Shown: positions 53,344-61,214 of the stretch, in pieces
Position numbering within the stretch: the stretch's first letter is position 1
How the letters are laid out: each line of letters opens with the position of its first letter
From: JAFNAG01 sp963824985
Lineage (GTDB): Bacteria; Acidobacteriota; UBA6911
Reading direction: 5' to 3'
Assembly (NCBI GenBank): GCA_963824985.1
Contig: CAWGRQ010000026.1
Location: forward strand, 124,001 to 188,000
DNA length: 64,000 nucleotides
Notes under the pieces: model-generated
Database searches by the model: none
What the model was told of the DNA's origin: nothing
The model's input: the letters and a program-made list of their open reading frames with translations, nothing else
Position numbers and translations under genes: made by a program

Positions 53344-54429
53344 TTACCTCGGCAGGATCGCATCGACGAGTTCATCGTCCCAGGGATGTCCCTCGGCAAG
53401 CATGCGGCGAAGCTTGATGAAATCGACTTCCCGCTTTCCCTTGGGTCCCTCATTGAAGGCGCGGAATCCCGCCTTGGCCTCGGTCATCATGTTGAGTGCG
53501 AGCCAGTCACGGTTGGACTGTTGATTTCTGTCCCAGTGCTCCAGCTTCTTCTTTCTCACACTGTTCAGGGTCTTGCTCAGGCAATCCGGCATGAGATAGA
53601 GAAATCTCGTGGCTAGGGAATTCACGGAGTCGTCCAGTGGGGAGAGATCTACTTTCCCGCCTTTCAGGACCTCCTTGGCGGCCTTCAAAGCATCTCCTGA
53701 CTTCCTCTGGCCGTAGACCACGCGGCCCTGCTCATCCAGCCAACGATCCGTAATCAGCAGAGGATTCGGCATGAACCTGCCGTCGACCGAAAGCACCGGC
53801 ACAGCCTCCGTGATCAGGCCCAGGGATTTCGCTTCATAGGCGCTCCACATTTCGCAGAGCGTGCAGCTCTGCATCGCCCGCTCAATTCCGACGAAGAGGT
53901 GGAGAAAATCGGTGCTGCCGCCATCGGGAGCGCTTCCGTGCCGGGGGCCCGCCTGCCCGAAAACCGCCATGTCGCTGGCCACGCTGAGATCGCAGGCCAT
54001 GCCGATCTCCTGCCCGCCGGCCAACCGCATCCCGTTCACACGGCAAATCACTGGTTTGTCGCACATGAGAATCGAAGTGACCATGTCATTGAAAAGCCTC
54101 ATGTACTGCTTGTATTCCAGCGGCCGGCCGGCATAGTACTCCGCATACTCCTTCGTGTTGCCCCCGGTACAAAACGCCGCGTCTCCGACCGCGGTGAAAA
54201 TCACCGCCACCACCGAGCGGTCCATGGAAGCCCGGCGGAAGGCGAGGATCACCTCCTTGGCCGCGGCCGTAGTGTAAGAATTGTATTGCTTGGGATTGTT
54301 CAGGAATATCCAGGCGTTGTGCAAGCCCTCCACCGGCTTGCCATCCTGATCCAGGCAGGGATGCAGTTCATAGATAATTTCCCGGAAAGTCACATCCGCC
54401 AGGTTGTGGTCGACAAGGTCGCAAGTCAT
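53344..54429 (-). CDS. oah: 6-oxocyclohex-1-ene-1-carbonyl-CoA hydrolase (ring-opening, Oah/BamA)
   Basis: A 361-residue crotonase-superfamily enzyme. Oah adds two waters to 6-oxocyclohex-1-ene-1-carbonyl-CoA and opens the ring to 3-hydroxypimelyl-CoA. Distinctive blocks are 'FCTGGNTKEYAEYYAGRP', 'CRVNGMRLAGGQEIGMACDLSVASD' and 'FGQAGPRHGSAPDGGSTDFL'. They match the conserved region of bamA genes that is used as a marker for anaerobic aromatic degradation. AGGAG precedes the ATG at 54429. It lies 99 bases downstream of had and before the molybdenum hydroxylase, in one minus-strand operon. Confidence 0.93.
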   Translation of the reverse strand: MTCDLVDHNLADVTFREIIYELHPCLDQDGKPVEGLHNAWIFLNNPKQYNSYTTAAAKEVILAFRRASMDRSVVAVIFTAVGDAAFCTGGNTKEYAEYYAGRPLEYKQYMRLFNDMVTSILMCDKPVICRVNGMRLAGGQEIGMACDLSVASDMAVFGQAGPRHGSAPDGGSTDFLHLFVGIERAMQSCTLCEMWSAYEAKSLGLITEAVPVLSVDGRFMPNPLLITDRWLDEQGRVVYGQRKSGDALKAAKEVLKGGKVDLSPLDDSVNSLATRFLYLMPDCLSKTLNSVRKKKLEHWDRNQQSNRDWLALNMMTEAKAGFRAFNEGPKGKREVDFIKLRRMLAEGHPWDDELVDAILPR

Positions 54430-54528
54430 GAGAGCTCACTCCTATGGTAGTGTCGTTCTCCGAGTCATTGGAATCGCGTGCAGAATCCTGTCTGCGTTTG
54501 AATGCGCCTATGCCTGGAAAGTTCCCGG

Positions 54529-55584
54529 CTAGAAATCAGGCACCAGAACCGCACGCTTCGTCAGCCTGTGCTCGAGCGCCTGTTGAAAGACATCGTTGAT
54601 GCGGGACATGGGGGCAACTTCGGTAAACGGAGCAATCTTCAGCCTCCCTTGAGCCACCATTTCGATAACGTCCGGGTATAATTCCGGTTTGCATCCCCAG
54701 GTGCCGATGACGTTGGCGTCAAAAGCCATGAGATTGCTGAGGCGCAATTCCAGCTTGTCCAGCGTGAACCCGACAACGGACAGCGTGCCGGCGATTCCCA
54801 GCAGCGCGAAGGCCAGTTCTTGACCCGCTTTCGTGCCGGACATCTCGTAAATCTTCCAGCCGTGCGGCGGTGCAGACATCGCATGGCAGCAATCTTTGAC
54901 CCGCTTCCTTATTTCCTTTATGTCCAGCCCCGCCGCATTCACCAGACCCGAAATCCCCAGCTGCGCGAGCTGGTCCAGTTTCTGCTGGACGATATCGACG
55001 GCCACGACCTTGGCACCAAACGCCTGCGCCAGTTGTGCGCCGTAGATCCCGATTCCACCCGCACCGATGATCACCGCGAAATCCCCGGGTTGGACGCCAC
55101 TTTTGACCATGACCTGATACGGCGTCGAGACGGCATCGGCAATCACGGCAAGTTCGGGCAGAGAGTGGCCGGTCAGAGCGGCCTCGGTGACAGGCGCCAG
55201 CCAACGAGCAGGAACCGTGATGTGGCTGGCAAAACCACCATGGAAATCGTTCCCCGGCATCTTCTGGCGCTGGCAGATATTACCCCTTCCCCGCCCACAA
55301 AGATCGCATTCTCCGCAAGGAAGAACTGCGGGGACGATAACGGGTTGACCCACCAGTTCAGCGGGCCCCTCCAGGACGGTCCCGCTGATTTCATGTCCCA
55401 GAACCAGCGGCAGCTCGTGCCGCGTGGGAACGCCGTAGTGCCAGAAGCTCAAGTCGGTGTGACATACGCCGCAGCCGGCGATTTGCACCAGGGCATCACC
55501 GGGTCCGACTGCCGGAATGGAATATGTGACCTTCCCAAAGGGCTGATCCTTTCCGGTCATTTGATATGCACGATTTTCTCTCAC
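54529..55584 (-). CDS. had: 6-hydroxycyclohex-1-ene-1-carbonyl-CoA dehydrogenase (Had/BamQ)
   Basis: A 351-residue zinc-dependent medium-chain dehydrogenase that oxidises 6-hydroxycyclohex-1-ene-1-carbonyl-CoA to the 6-oxo compound with NAD+. Catalytic zinc ligands are in 'GCGVCHTDLSFW' and 'GHEISG'. The structural zinc cysteines are in 'CGECDLCGRGRGNIC', and the NAD motif is 'VIIGAGGIGIYGAQLA'. The first codon of the frame is GTG at 55584; the ATG at MTGKDQ is an alternative. Identification as Had, not a general alcohol dehydrogenase, rests on the sequence type and on oah directly behind it. A 422-base gap with a repeat separates it from the divergent PanE-like gene. Confidence 0.9.
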   Translation of the reverse strand: MRENRAYQMTGKDQPFGKVTYSIPAVGPGDALVQIAGCGVCHTDLSFWHYGVPTRHELPLVLGHEISGTVLEGPAELVGQPVIVPAVLPCGECDLCGRGRGNICQRQKMPGNDFHGGFASHITVPARWLAPVTEAALTGHSLPELAVIADAVSTPYQVMVKSGVQPGDFAVIIGAGGIGIYGAQLAQAFGAKVVAVDIVQQKLDQLAQLGISGLVNAAGLDIKEIRKRVKDCCHAMSAPPHGWKIYEMSGTKAGQELAFALLGIAGTLSVVGFTLDKLELRLSNLMAFDANVIGTWGCKPELYPDVIEMVAQGRLKIAPFTEVAPMSRINDVFQQALEHRLTKRAVLVPDF

Positions 55585-55765
55585 GGATTAATCCTACCGA
55601 TTGGAAGCAATAATTGGACCGCGGTCTCGCCTGCCAGACCTATGCCCCGATTGTAACCGCTTCCCTTTCGGTGTCAAGGGCGCTCTTGCGGATCCGCGCG
55701 CCTTCGGGCGTCTCCGACAATTTTGGGCGTAATTGTTTAGCCAAATCAAATGGATGAAGAAGCAA

Positions 55766-55855
55766 AACGCAAAGGCGCAAGGGCGCAAAGATCGACACTG
55801 AGCAACAGGCGTGGGCGCAGCGCTTCGCGCTGGCGCATCCTTGCGTCTTTGCGTT
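55766..55855. repeat. Short palindromic repeat of the 'GCAAAG/CTTTGCG' type, copy B
   Basis: AACGCAAAGGCGCAAGG (55766-55782) and CCTTGCGTCTTTGCGTT (55839-55855) are near-perfect inverses. This is related to the stretch at 5341-5421. It occupies the divergent promoter region between had and the PanE-like gene (55585-56006), where nothing else was recognised. Confidence 0.65.
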
Positions 55856-56006
55856 CTGCTGTTCAGCATCGGCTAAACAGATGCTTTTGGGCATTGCCAC
55901 TCTCAGAATCGCAGGTCCGGGACAGCAGTCTTTGACAGGAAGTGGTTAATGTGGATAATAAGGATCCAGTCGTGAACAATCCCAACCGAAGAATCGGAGC
56001 GAAGGC

Positions 56007-56981
56007 ATGAGAAAAACCAAAGGAGAAAGGGACTTTCGTGTGGGCGTGATCGGCCTGGGGCCGGTCGGAGCCACTCTGGCAGTGCACTTGCAGGAGGCCG
56101 GGGCGTCCGTGACCCTATGCGAAATCTCATCCAAGGCGCTGGATGCTGTGAAGGAGTCCGGCATCACGCTGACGAACGTTTTCGAAAAGCATGAGGATTT
56201 CGCACGAACCTGCAACTCCGTCCAGGCGATGGCCATGTACGACCTGGATCTGGCAATCGTCGCGGTGAAAACTCCGCATCTCAAAAAGGTGGTGGATCAG
56301 CTGGCGGAGATTGATTCGGACAAGCTGTACGTGATGTGCGCGCAGAACGGGATCGATAACGAACTGGAAGTGGCGCGGCGGTTTGGGGAAGAAAGGACGC
56401 TGCGAATGGTCGTCAATTACGCTGGGAACATGAGCAGCTTCAGCAACGTTCATGTCAGTTTCTTCAATCCTCCCAACTATCTGGCCGCCATATCTCCGCG
56501 CGGCGAACCGATAGCCGAGCGTATCACCCAACTACTCAACGACGTCGGCCTGGAAACGAAGATATCCGAGGACATCCAGGATCATGTCTGGGAAAAGGCG
56601 ATTCTGAACGCCGCCTTGAGCGCCGTTTGTGCGATCACGCGCCGGACCATGAAGGAAGTCATGGATTCGCAGGAAACCGTCGAATTGGTCGAGGCGATCA
56701 TCGACGAATCGGTCCGCGTTGCGGAAATGGAGAAGGTGGAATTGGGAAGGAAGTTCCGGCGTTTCTGCATCCGCTATCTCAAGAATGCCGGCCATCACCG
56801 GACGTCGATGCTGATCGATCTGGAGAACGGACAGCCCACAGAGATCGACCAGTTGAACGGCAAAATCGTGTGTTATGGCCGCAAACACTGCCTGCCTACA
56901 CCTCTGAATCAAATGGTAACCGCTCTCGTTCACACGTTGGAGAGACCGCGCGCCAACCAGGCCGCATCAACAACACGCTGA
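56007..56981 (+). CDS. Ketopantoate-reductase-like (PanE/ApbA) NAD(P)-dependent dehydrogenase
   Basis: A 324-residue 6-phosphogluconate-dehydrogenase-fold protein. The Rossmann motif is 'VGVIGLGPVGATLAVHLQ' (about 12-29), then 'DLAIVAVKTPHLKKVVDQL' and 'VMCAQNGIDNE', the family's conserved Asn-Gly block. The C-terminal domain contains 'HVWEKAILNAALSAVCAITRRTMKEV' with the catalytic Lys and ends 'HHRTSMLIDLENGQPTEIDQLNGKIV'. True PanE acts in pantothenate synthesis; many relatives reduce other 2-oxoacids. Its position between had and dch suggests a role in this gene set, but no step of the known pathway needs it. Confidence 0.82.
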   Translation: MRKTKGERDFRVGVIGLGPVGATLAVHLQEAGASVTLCEISSKALDAVKESGITLTNVFEKHEDFARTCNSVQAMAMYDLDLAIVAVKTPHLKKVVDQLAEIDSDKLYVMCAQNGIDNELEVARRFGEERTLRMVVNYAGNMSSFSNVHVSFFNPPNYLAAISPRGEPIAERITQLLNDVGLETKISEDIQDHVWEKAILNAALSAVCAITRRTMKEVMDSQETVELVEAIIDESVRVAEMEKVELGRKFRRFCIRYLKNAGHHRTSMLIDLENGQPTEIDQLNGKIVCYGRKHCLPTPLNQMVTALVHTLERPRANQAASTTR

Positions 56982-57087
56982 GATCCGATGGCGGCCGGCG
57001 TGCCGGCGCGGGCCGGGACATGCCGGCCGCGAGATCCGAGCGCGGTTCAGCCGGCACAGGCAGCCGACAGATAATGGGGGAAACACC

Positions 57088-57864
57088 ATGCCCGACAAAG
57101 TGACCGTGCAGTCTTTGCATGACGGCCAGGTAGTGCGCCTCACACTGAACGCTCCCAAAGCCAACATCCTCGATTCAGAAATGATGGCCGAACTGCACGC
57201 CTTCCTGGTTGATCTGCGGAAGCGGGATGACCTGAAGCTTCTGCAATTGATCGGCGCCGGCGATCATTTCAGCTTCGGGGCGAGCGTCCAGGAGCATGTG
57301 CGGGACCGGGCTCCAGGCATGCTCCGGCAGTTCCACGGCTTGTTCCATGCGCTGATCGAACTTGCCACTCCAACCGCGGCGCTCGTTTCAGGCCAATGCC
57401 TCGGCGGGGGGCTGGAGCTCGCGCTGATGTGCAATTTCATGTTTCTCGACCGCTCCGCAAAGCTCGGACAGCCCGAAATAAACCTGGGTGTATTTGCTCC
57501 GCCGGCTTCCCTGATCCTCCCCCTCAAGATCGGGCAGCACAAAGCAGACGAGATTCTCCTGACCGGCAGGACCTTCACCTCCGAGGACGCGGAGGCGATG
57601 GGGCTGGTCACGGCCCTGTTCTCCGACCGTGACGCACTGCTGAGCGGAGTGGATGAATGGCTCACGAAGAATATCCTGCCAAAAAGTGCGGCGGCGCTGA
57701 GGTTTGCCGTCCGGGCGGCTCGGCATCGCTTCAATGAGCTGTTGTCTGCGCAATTCGGAGCTATTGAGGCGCTCTATGTTGATCGCCTGATGGCGACTCA
57801 CGACGCCAATGAGGGGATTGCTTCCTTCCTGGAGCGACGCAAGCCGGCTTGGAAAAACTGCTGA
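57088..57864 (+). CDS. dch: Cyclohexa-1,5-diene-1-carbonyl-CoA hydratase (Dch/BamR)
   Basis: A 258-residue crotonase-superfamily hydratase that adds water to the diene made by the Bam complex, giving 6-hydroxycyclohex-1-ene-1-carbonyl-CoA. The oxyanion-hole regions are 'HFSFGASVQEH' and 'SGQCLGGGLELALMCNFMF'. The active-site loop is 'GQPEINLGVFAPPASLILPLKIG', which differs from ordinary enoyl-CoA hydratases (no Glu in the usual 'P(E)..LGI.PG.GG' position after the loop) and fits Dch proteins. GGGGGAAAC precedes the ATG. It follows the PanE-like gene by 106 bases in the same direction. Confidence 0.88.
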   Translation: MPDKVTVQSLHDGQVVRLTLNAPKANILDSEMMAELHAFLVDLRKRDDLKLLQLIGAGDHFSFGASVQEHVRDRAPGMLRQFHGLFHALIELATPTAALVSGQCLGGGLELALMCNFMFLDRSAKLGQPEINLGVFAPPASLILPLKIGQHKADEILLTGRTFTSEDAEAMGLVTALFSDRDALLSGVDEWLTKNILPKSAAALRFAVRAARHRFNELLSAQFGAIEALYVDRLMATHDANEGIASFLERRKPAWKNC

Positions 57865-57869
57865 TTTGC

Positions 57870-57963
57870 CGGCGCGATGCGGATCAGCTGCAAGCCGGCG
57901 ACAGTGTTGATTTCCGGCGCGTGGTAGATTTCGAACCCGGACGGCACCTGCTGCGAGCAGCAC
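57870..57963 (+). pseudogene. Possible DUF2867-like remnant
   Basis: A short in-frame stretch directly after dch reads 'RRDADQLQAGDSVDFRRVVDFEPGRHLLRA'. It recalls the 'GD..DFWRV...EPGR.LRLRAEM' segment of DUF2867 domains fused to SDR proteins. No start, no preceding domain and no continuation are present. It is at best a fossil fragment. The sequence up to 58110 holds nothing else I recognise. Confidence 0.3.
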
Positions 57964-58110
57964 CCGGTAATCCCACCCCGGAGGTGCTTCCCTGCCTGCC
58001 GGCCAACGGATTGAGTTTGGCAGAGGATGCGATTCGGCTGGTGGCTTCTGCCGGGAGGTCAACAGGGGAGAGGATTAGAATCTCAAGGCAATTCCCTTCC
58101 CGGCGGATCC

Positions 58111-58382
58111 CGTAGGGTGAAAAAACTAAGCCGTGCCATAAATGATTGCAAATAGAGCCGCTTGCGGAGCAAGCCGCTGCGTCCACTACGACGCTTGACA
58201 GGCAGTCGGCATTGCCAGATGCTGCAGATTCTCACTGCAAATCCGGAGGAAGAAGTGGAGGTCTTCTTGCAGCCCCGGCAGTATTGCTTTTGGTTCTCGC
58301 TGGCTGGGTCAATCGTCGGCAGCAGGATGTGATCGAGTATCTCCTGGTCGGAAACCGGGGGTTGCGGCAGAAGCTTGGGAAA
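58111..58382. repeat. Direct repeat, left copy (insertion-sequence 5' end)
   Basis: About 272 bases nearly identical to 59315-59586, in the same orientation. It starts CGTAGGGTGAAAAAACTAAG and ends at GGCAGAAGCTTGGGAA. It contains the 5' end of a transposase gene. The two copies bracket the HigBA genes. Confidence 0.85.
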
Positions 58383-58640
58383 AGCCGAATCCTGCTGAAT
58401 GACGAACAGCGGCGCCGGTTGGCGGTTAAAGGGAAGATCCTCGGTAGGAAAATGCTCGAGCAGGTTGCTGGGATCGTAACTCCGGAAACGATTCTTCGCT
58501 GGCATCGTGAGTTGGTCGCGCGACATTGGGATTACAGCGAGCGACGACAGAAGGCCGGACGGCCGTCGATTCCGCAGGAAACCGTGGATCTCATTCTGAA
58601 ATTGGCAAAGGAAAATCCCCGCTGGGGTTCGTCGAAAGTT
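58219..58640 (+). pseudogene. Truncated and frameshifted integrase-type transposase
   Basis: It begins MLQILTANPEEEVEVFLQP at 58219, then a one-base loss relative to the right copy moves the frame to 'VLAGWVNRRQQDVIEYLLVGN'. It continues with the helix-turn-helix part 'LNDEQRRRLAVKGKILGRKML' and 'TPETILRWHRELVARHWDYSERR', up to 'KENPRWG'. Family members continue for about 250 residues with a DDE integrase core, which is missing. The sequence changes abruptly at about 58636 into the HigA 3' end. It is an inactive insertion-sequence fragment. Confidence 0.8.
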
Positions 58641-58676
58641 GGAGCAACACAAGCCAGGATCGATGAAAACGGGCTA

Positions 58677-58985
58677 TCAGGCATGCACCAATTCGGCCAC
58701 TGCATTCAATTGCTTGCCTATGGACCGTTCTGCGGTTTGTAAGTCGTACGTGGCCTGGAGGTTGAGCCAGTACTGAGGGGACTGACCAAGGGCGCGCCCG
58801 AAGAGGAGGGCAAGTTCAGCTGTCACCGGACGTGTCCCCTTCACCACATGCGAAATCCTCATAGGGGACACGCTTATAGCGCGTGCGAACTGCGCCTGGG
58901 ATATTTCCAATTCGTCGAGAATTTCCCGCAGAAATTCACCAGGGTGGATAGGCGGCAAACCAATCTTGCTCATGACAATCTCCAT
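58677..58985 (-). CDS. higA: HigA antitoxin (XRE family)
   Basis: A 102-residue helix-turn-helix protein starting at the ATG that overlaps the higB stop (TGATG). The hallmark 'LPPIHPGEFLREILDELEISQAQFARAISVSPMRISHVVKGTRPVTAELALLFGRALGQSPQYWLNLQ' covers most of the protein. It would neutralise HigB and repress the operon. An ATG at MSKIG is an alternative start. The antitoxin is second in the operon, the usual HigBA order. Confidence 0.93.
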   Translation of the reverse strand: MEIVMSKIGLPPIHPGEFLREILDELEISQAQFARAISVSPMRISHVVKGTRPVTAELALLFGRALGQSPQYWLNLQATYDLQTAERSIGKQLNAVAELVHA

Positions 58986-59266
58986 CAGTGGTAATCCACG
59001 ATCTCCACATCCCAAGCATCGCCATTGCTGAAGCGGAAGCACACGCGCCACTGATCGTTTACGCGAATGCTCCACTGTCCCGCGCGATCACGTTTTAGAG
59101 CTTCCAGCCGGTTCGATGGCGGCAGACGCAAATCCCCGATGTGGGTCGCAGCATTCAATTGCACAAGGCGCATTGCCGCTCGTGTGCGAATCTCTGTAGG
59201 CAACCTGCGCGATTTACCCGTGGTATAAAATCGTTCGGCATCAGCGTCGGCAAACGATCGAATCAC
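58985..59266 (-). CDS. higB: HigB toxin (RelE/ParE superfamily, plasmid-maintenance killer type)
   Basis: A 93-residue mRNA-interferase-type toxin starting with GTG at 59266. Conserved blocks are 'MIRSFADADAERFYTTGKSRRLP', 'LRLPPSNRLEALKRDRAGQWSIRVNDQWRVCFRF' and 'DVEIVDYH', all typical of HigB. It precedes and overlaps higA. The pair is complete and lies between two fragments of one insertion sequence, so it may have arrived as cargo or by recombination. Confidence 0.93.
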   Translation of the reverse strand: MIRSFADADAERFYTTGKSRRLPTEIRTRAAMRLVQLNAATHIGDLRLPPSNRLEALKRDRAGQWSIRVNDQWRVCFRFSNGDAWDVEIVDYH

Positions 59267-59314
59267 AAAACAATAATAAACAAAATGTTTATAATAATCA
59301 AGTTCAACTTATCG

Positions 59315-59586
59315 CGTAGGGTGAAAAAGCTAAGCCGTGCCATAAATGATTGCAAATAGAGCCGCTTGCGGAGCAAGCCGCTGCGTCCACTACGACGCTT
59401 GACAGGCAGTCGGCATTGCCAGATGCTGCAGATTCTCACTGCAAATCCGGAGGAAGAAGTGGAGGTCTTCTTGCAGCCCTGGCAGTTATTGCTTTTTGTT
59501 CTCGCTGGCCGGGTCAATCGTCGGCAGCAGGATGTGATCGAGTATCTCCTGGTCGGAAACCGGGTGTTGCGGCAGAAGCTTGGGAA
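59315..59586. repeat. Direct repeat, right copy (insertion-sequence 5' end)
   Basis: Right copy of the 58111-58382 sequence, with a handful of differences. Both copies lose similarity at the same point, just after AAGCTTGGGAA. From there to 59783 I see no gene. Confidence 0.85.
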
Positions 59587-59635
59587 CCCGAGCCTTTGTC
59601 TCCCTAACACCGGAATTCGTCCGTCAGTCTGTTGA
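59423..59635 (+). pseudogene. Transposase 5' fragment, second copy
   Basis: Reads MLQILTANPEEEVEVFLQPW, then 'QLLLFVLAGRVNRRQQDVIEYLLVGN' in one frame, without the frameshift of the left copy. It is cut after 'LRQKLGN' and runs into unrelated codons to the stop at 59635. Only the first 55 or so residues of the transposase remain. Confidence 0.75.
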
Positions 59636-59783
59636 GATCAAACGAAAATGTCTCGCCATTCTGACCCCCAACCTGCGGAAATAGCGCTTTTTATCGACGC
59701 CGGAGAAAATTCACCATACGCGAAAGCTACGTGGCAGCAACTGGAGAATCAGTCAATCAGCGGCTGAAATCCGACACTGATTA

Positions 59784-59813
59784 TGGACACAATCGCCCGG
59801 CCGGTGGTATGCT
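59784..59813 (+). promoter_or_regulatory. Candidate tRNA promoter
   Basis: TGGACA (59784-59789), 18-base spacer, TATGCT (59808-59813). Start of transcription would fall about 25 bases before the tRNA. Confidence 0.45.
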
Positions 59814-59844
59814 GTAGATCCTCTGATGCGTCATCAGATCGTGT

Positions 59845-59922
59845 GCGCCTGTAGCTCAGATGGACTAGAGCGTCGGTCTCCGGAACCGAAGGTCGCAAGT
59901 TCGAACCTTGCCAGGCGTACCA
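59845..59922 (+). tRNA. tRNA-Arg (anticodon CCG)
   Basis: A full cloverleaf can be drawn. The acceptor stem is GCGCCTG with CAGGCGT (one G-T pair at the end). The D arm starts GCTC and closes GAGC. The anticodon stem is TCGGT/ACCGA with loop CTCCGGA (anticodon CCG), and the T arm is GCAAG-TTCGAAC-CTTGC. Discriminator A is followed by an encoded CCA. It reads CGG arginine codons. The minus-strand DUF3108 gene ends inside it. Confidence 0.95.
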
Positions 59923-60833
59923 CTAAAATCAACAGTTGAACTGTAGTTTTTGAGTTTCCCCGTCACTTTCCCGATAGCCGCCTTGACCTCGAATTGAACC
60001 GGTATTCGCCGCTCGTCGGCCGTCATCCAGACCTTGAACTGGCCACCGCCCCTGAACAATCCCCCCCTCAATGCCACGACATTGATACGGTAGGTGTCAT
60101 ACCTGCCCGCCGGCGTATCGACCCTTTCCCTTTGTTCCATCCGGGCTTCAAGGTCCATATAATTTTCGTATTCGCCCACGACCGAATGGACAACGGCACC
60201 GGTTTCGATCTTCTTCTGGCGCAGTGAATACAGTGCCGAGATGTAGTCCTGCACGCACGCAGGCACATCTTCGACGAATTTGGCCTTCTTGAGCAGCGGC
60301 GGGTTTACCGACACGTCGTAGTCCCTGATATGGAGGCGCCGGCTCTCCTTCATGTACACGATCTCGATGTCCCGTTTTCGCTGGCCTTCCCGCTCCCGTT
60401 TGGTGACTTTATAGGAGCAGAAGTTTTCGGGATCGGTGAGGCTCTCATAGTAGTCATCGATCTTGAAGCCGAACAGTTTCGCCAGGGTGCCGCTCGAATG
60501 CGCGGCAAAAACGAGCTTCACGGCCTTTTTATCCTGATAATCGAGCATCCCGGACATGCTGAGTTCGACAGTTCCCGCTTCCATCACCGGCAAAAAGAAG
60601 AGGTACCAGGGAGGATTCCATTCCACCTGGTAAAGCATTCTTTCGCCCGCCCGGATAGGAGGTGCCGGGGTAGATGGCAAAGCGGCAGCGGTTGAACCGG
60701 GGCTGGGAGCCAGAATGGCATTCGCCAGCAGCATGAAAGCGGCGACGAGCCGCCGCCCTCCGGGGCGCTTCGCGCAGCGGTATGGAATGGCCGGTATTAG
60801 CTGCTTATGAATTAAATGCATGGTTCCAACCAA
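59865..60833 (-). CDS. DUF3108 protein with a C-terminus read through the tRNA gene
   Basis: An exported protein of up to 322 residues (318 if the ATG at MHLIHK is used). A basic N-terminus and a hydrophobic segment (about 25-50, 'RRLVAAFMLLANAILAPSPGS') form a signal sequence. DUF3108 begins at 'IRAGERMLYQVEW' and includes 'YYESLTDPENFCSYKVTKRERE' and 'RRIPVQFEVKAAIGKVTGKL'. It is a beta-rich periplasmic or envelope domain of unknown function. The last 18 or so residues ('GTPGKVRTCDLRFRRPTL') are the antisense translation of tRNA-Arg and are not part of the family. The original stop must have been lost upstream of the tRNA. Confidence 0.8.
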   Translation of the reverse strand: MVGTMHLIHKQLIPAIPYRCAKRPGGRRLVAAFMLLANAILAPSPGSTAAALPSTPAPPIRAGERMLYQVEWNPPWYLFFLPVMEAGTVELSMSGMLDYQDKKAVKLVFAAHSSGTLAKLFGFKIDDYYESLTDPENFCSYKVTKREREGQRKRDIEIVYMKESRRLHIRDYDVSVNPPLLKKAKFVEDVPACVQDYISALYSLRQKKIETGAVVHSVVGEYENYMDLEARMEQRERVDTPAGRYDTYRINVVALRGGLFRGGGQFKVWMTADERRIPVQFEVKAAIGKVTGKLKNYSSTVDFSGTPGKVRTCDLRFRRPTL

Positions 60834-61214
60834 TGCATTGTACTCGAATCGGCACCATTATTCCGAGGACATGCTATTCAGTTCACGGGCAGGCCGGAAA
60901 CCGTCTTGAGCTGAAGGACGACCGGGAGTTCGTCGAGTTTTTTCGCATTCCACAATCTGGAGCACGAGAGCACTTGATACTCGGGCCGTCTTATTGGCAC
61001 GCGCAGCACTCTGAAGATGGGCACAATAGCAGCACATGCCAACACTGCCATTTTGTCCCGTCTGACTTTTCTCGCCAAGGATTGTGGCACTAGACGGCTT
61101 TCCCGGCTCAATGTATGATCTCCAAAGCCAATGAGTGTGGACGTCTCGGGGGGTCCGCATATTATCAACAATTCGTTTGCGAAATTCCGGTTTTTCCCGG
61201 CGGAGTGTGCAGCT
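60834..61214. other. Intergenic region, no gene seen
   Basis: About 380 bases between the divergent DUF3108 and glycosidase genes. The short frames are not convincing and no repeat seen elsewhere in the window occurs here. Confidence 0.5.
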
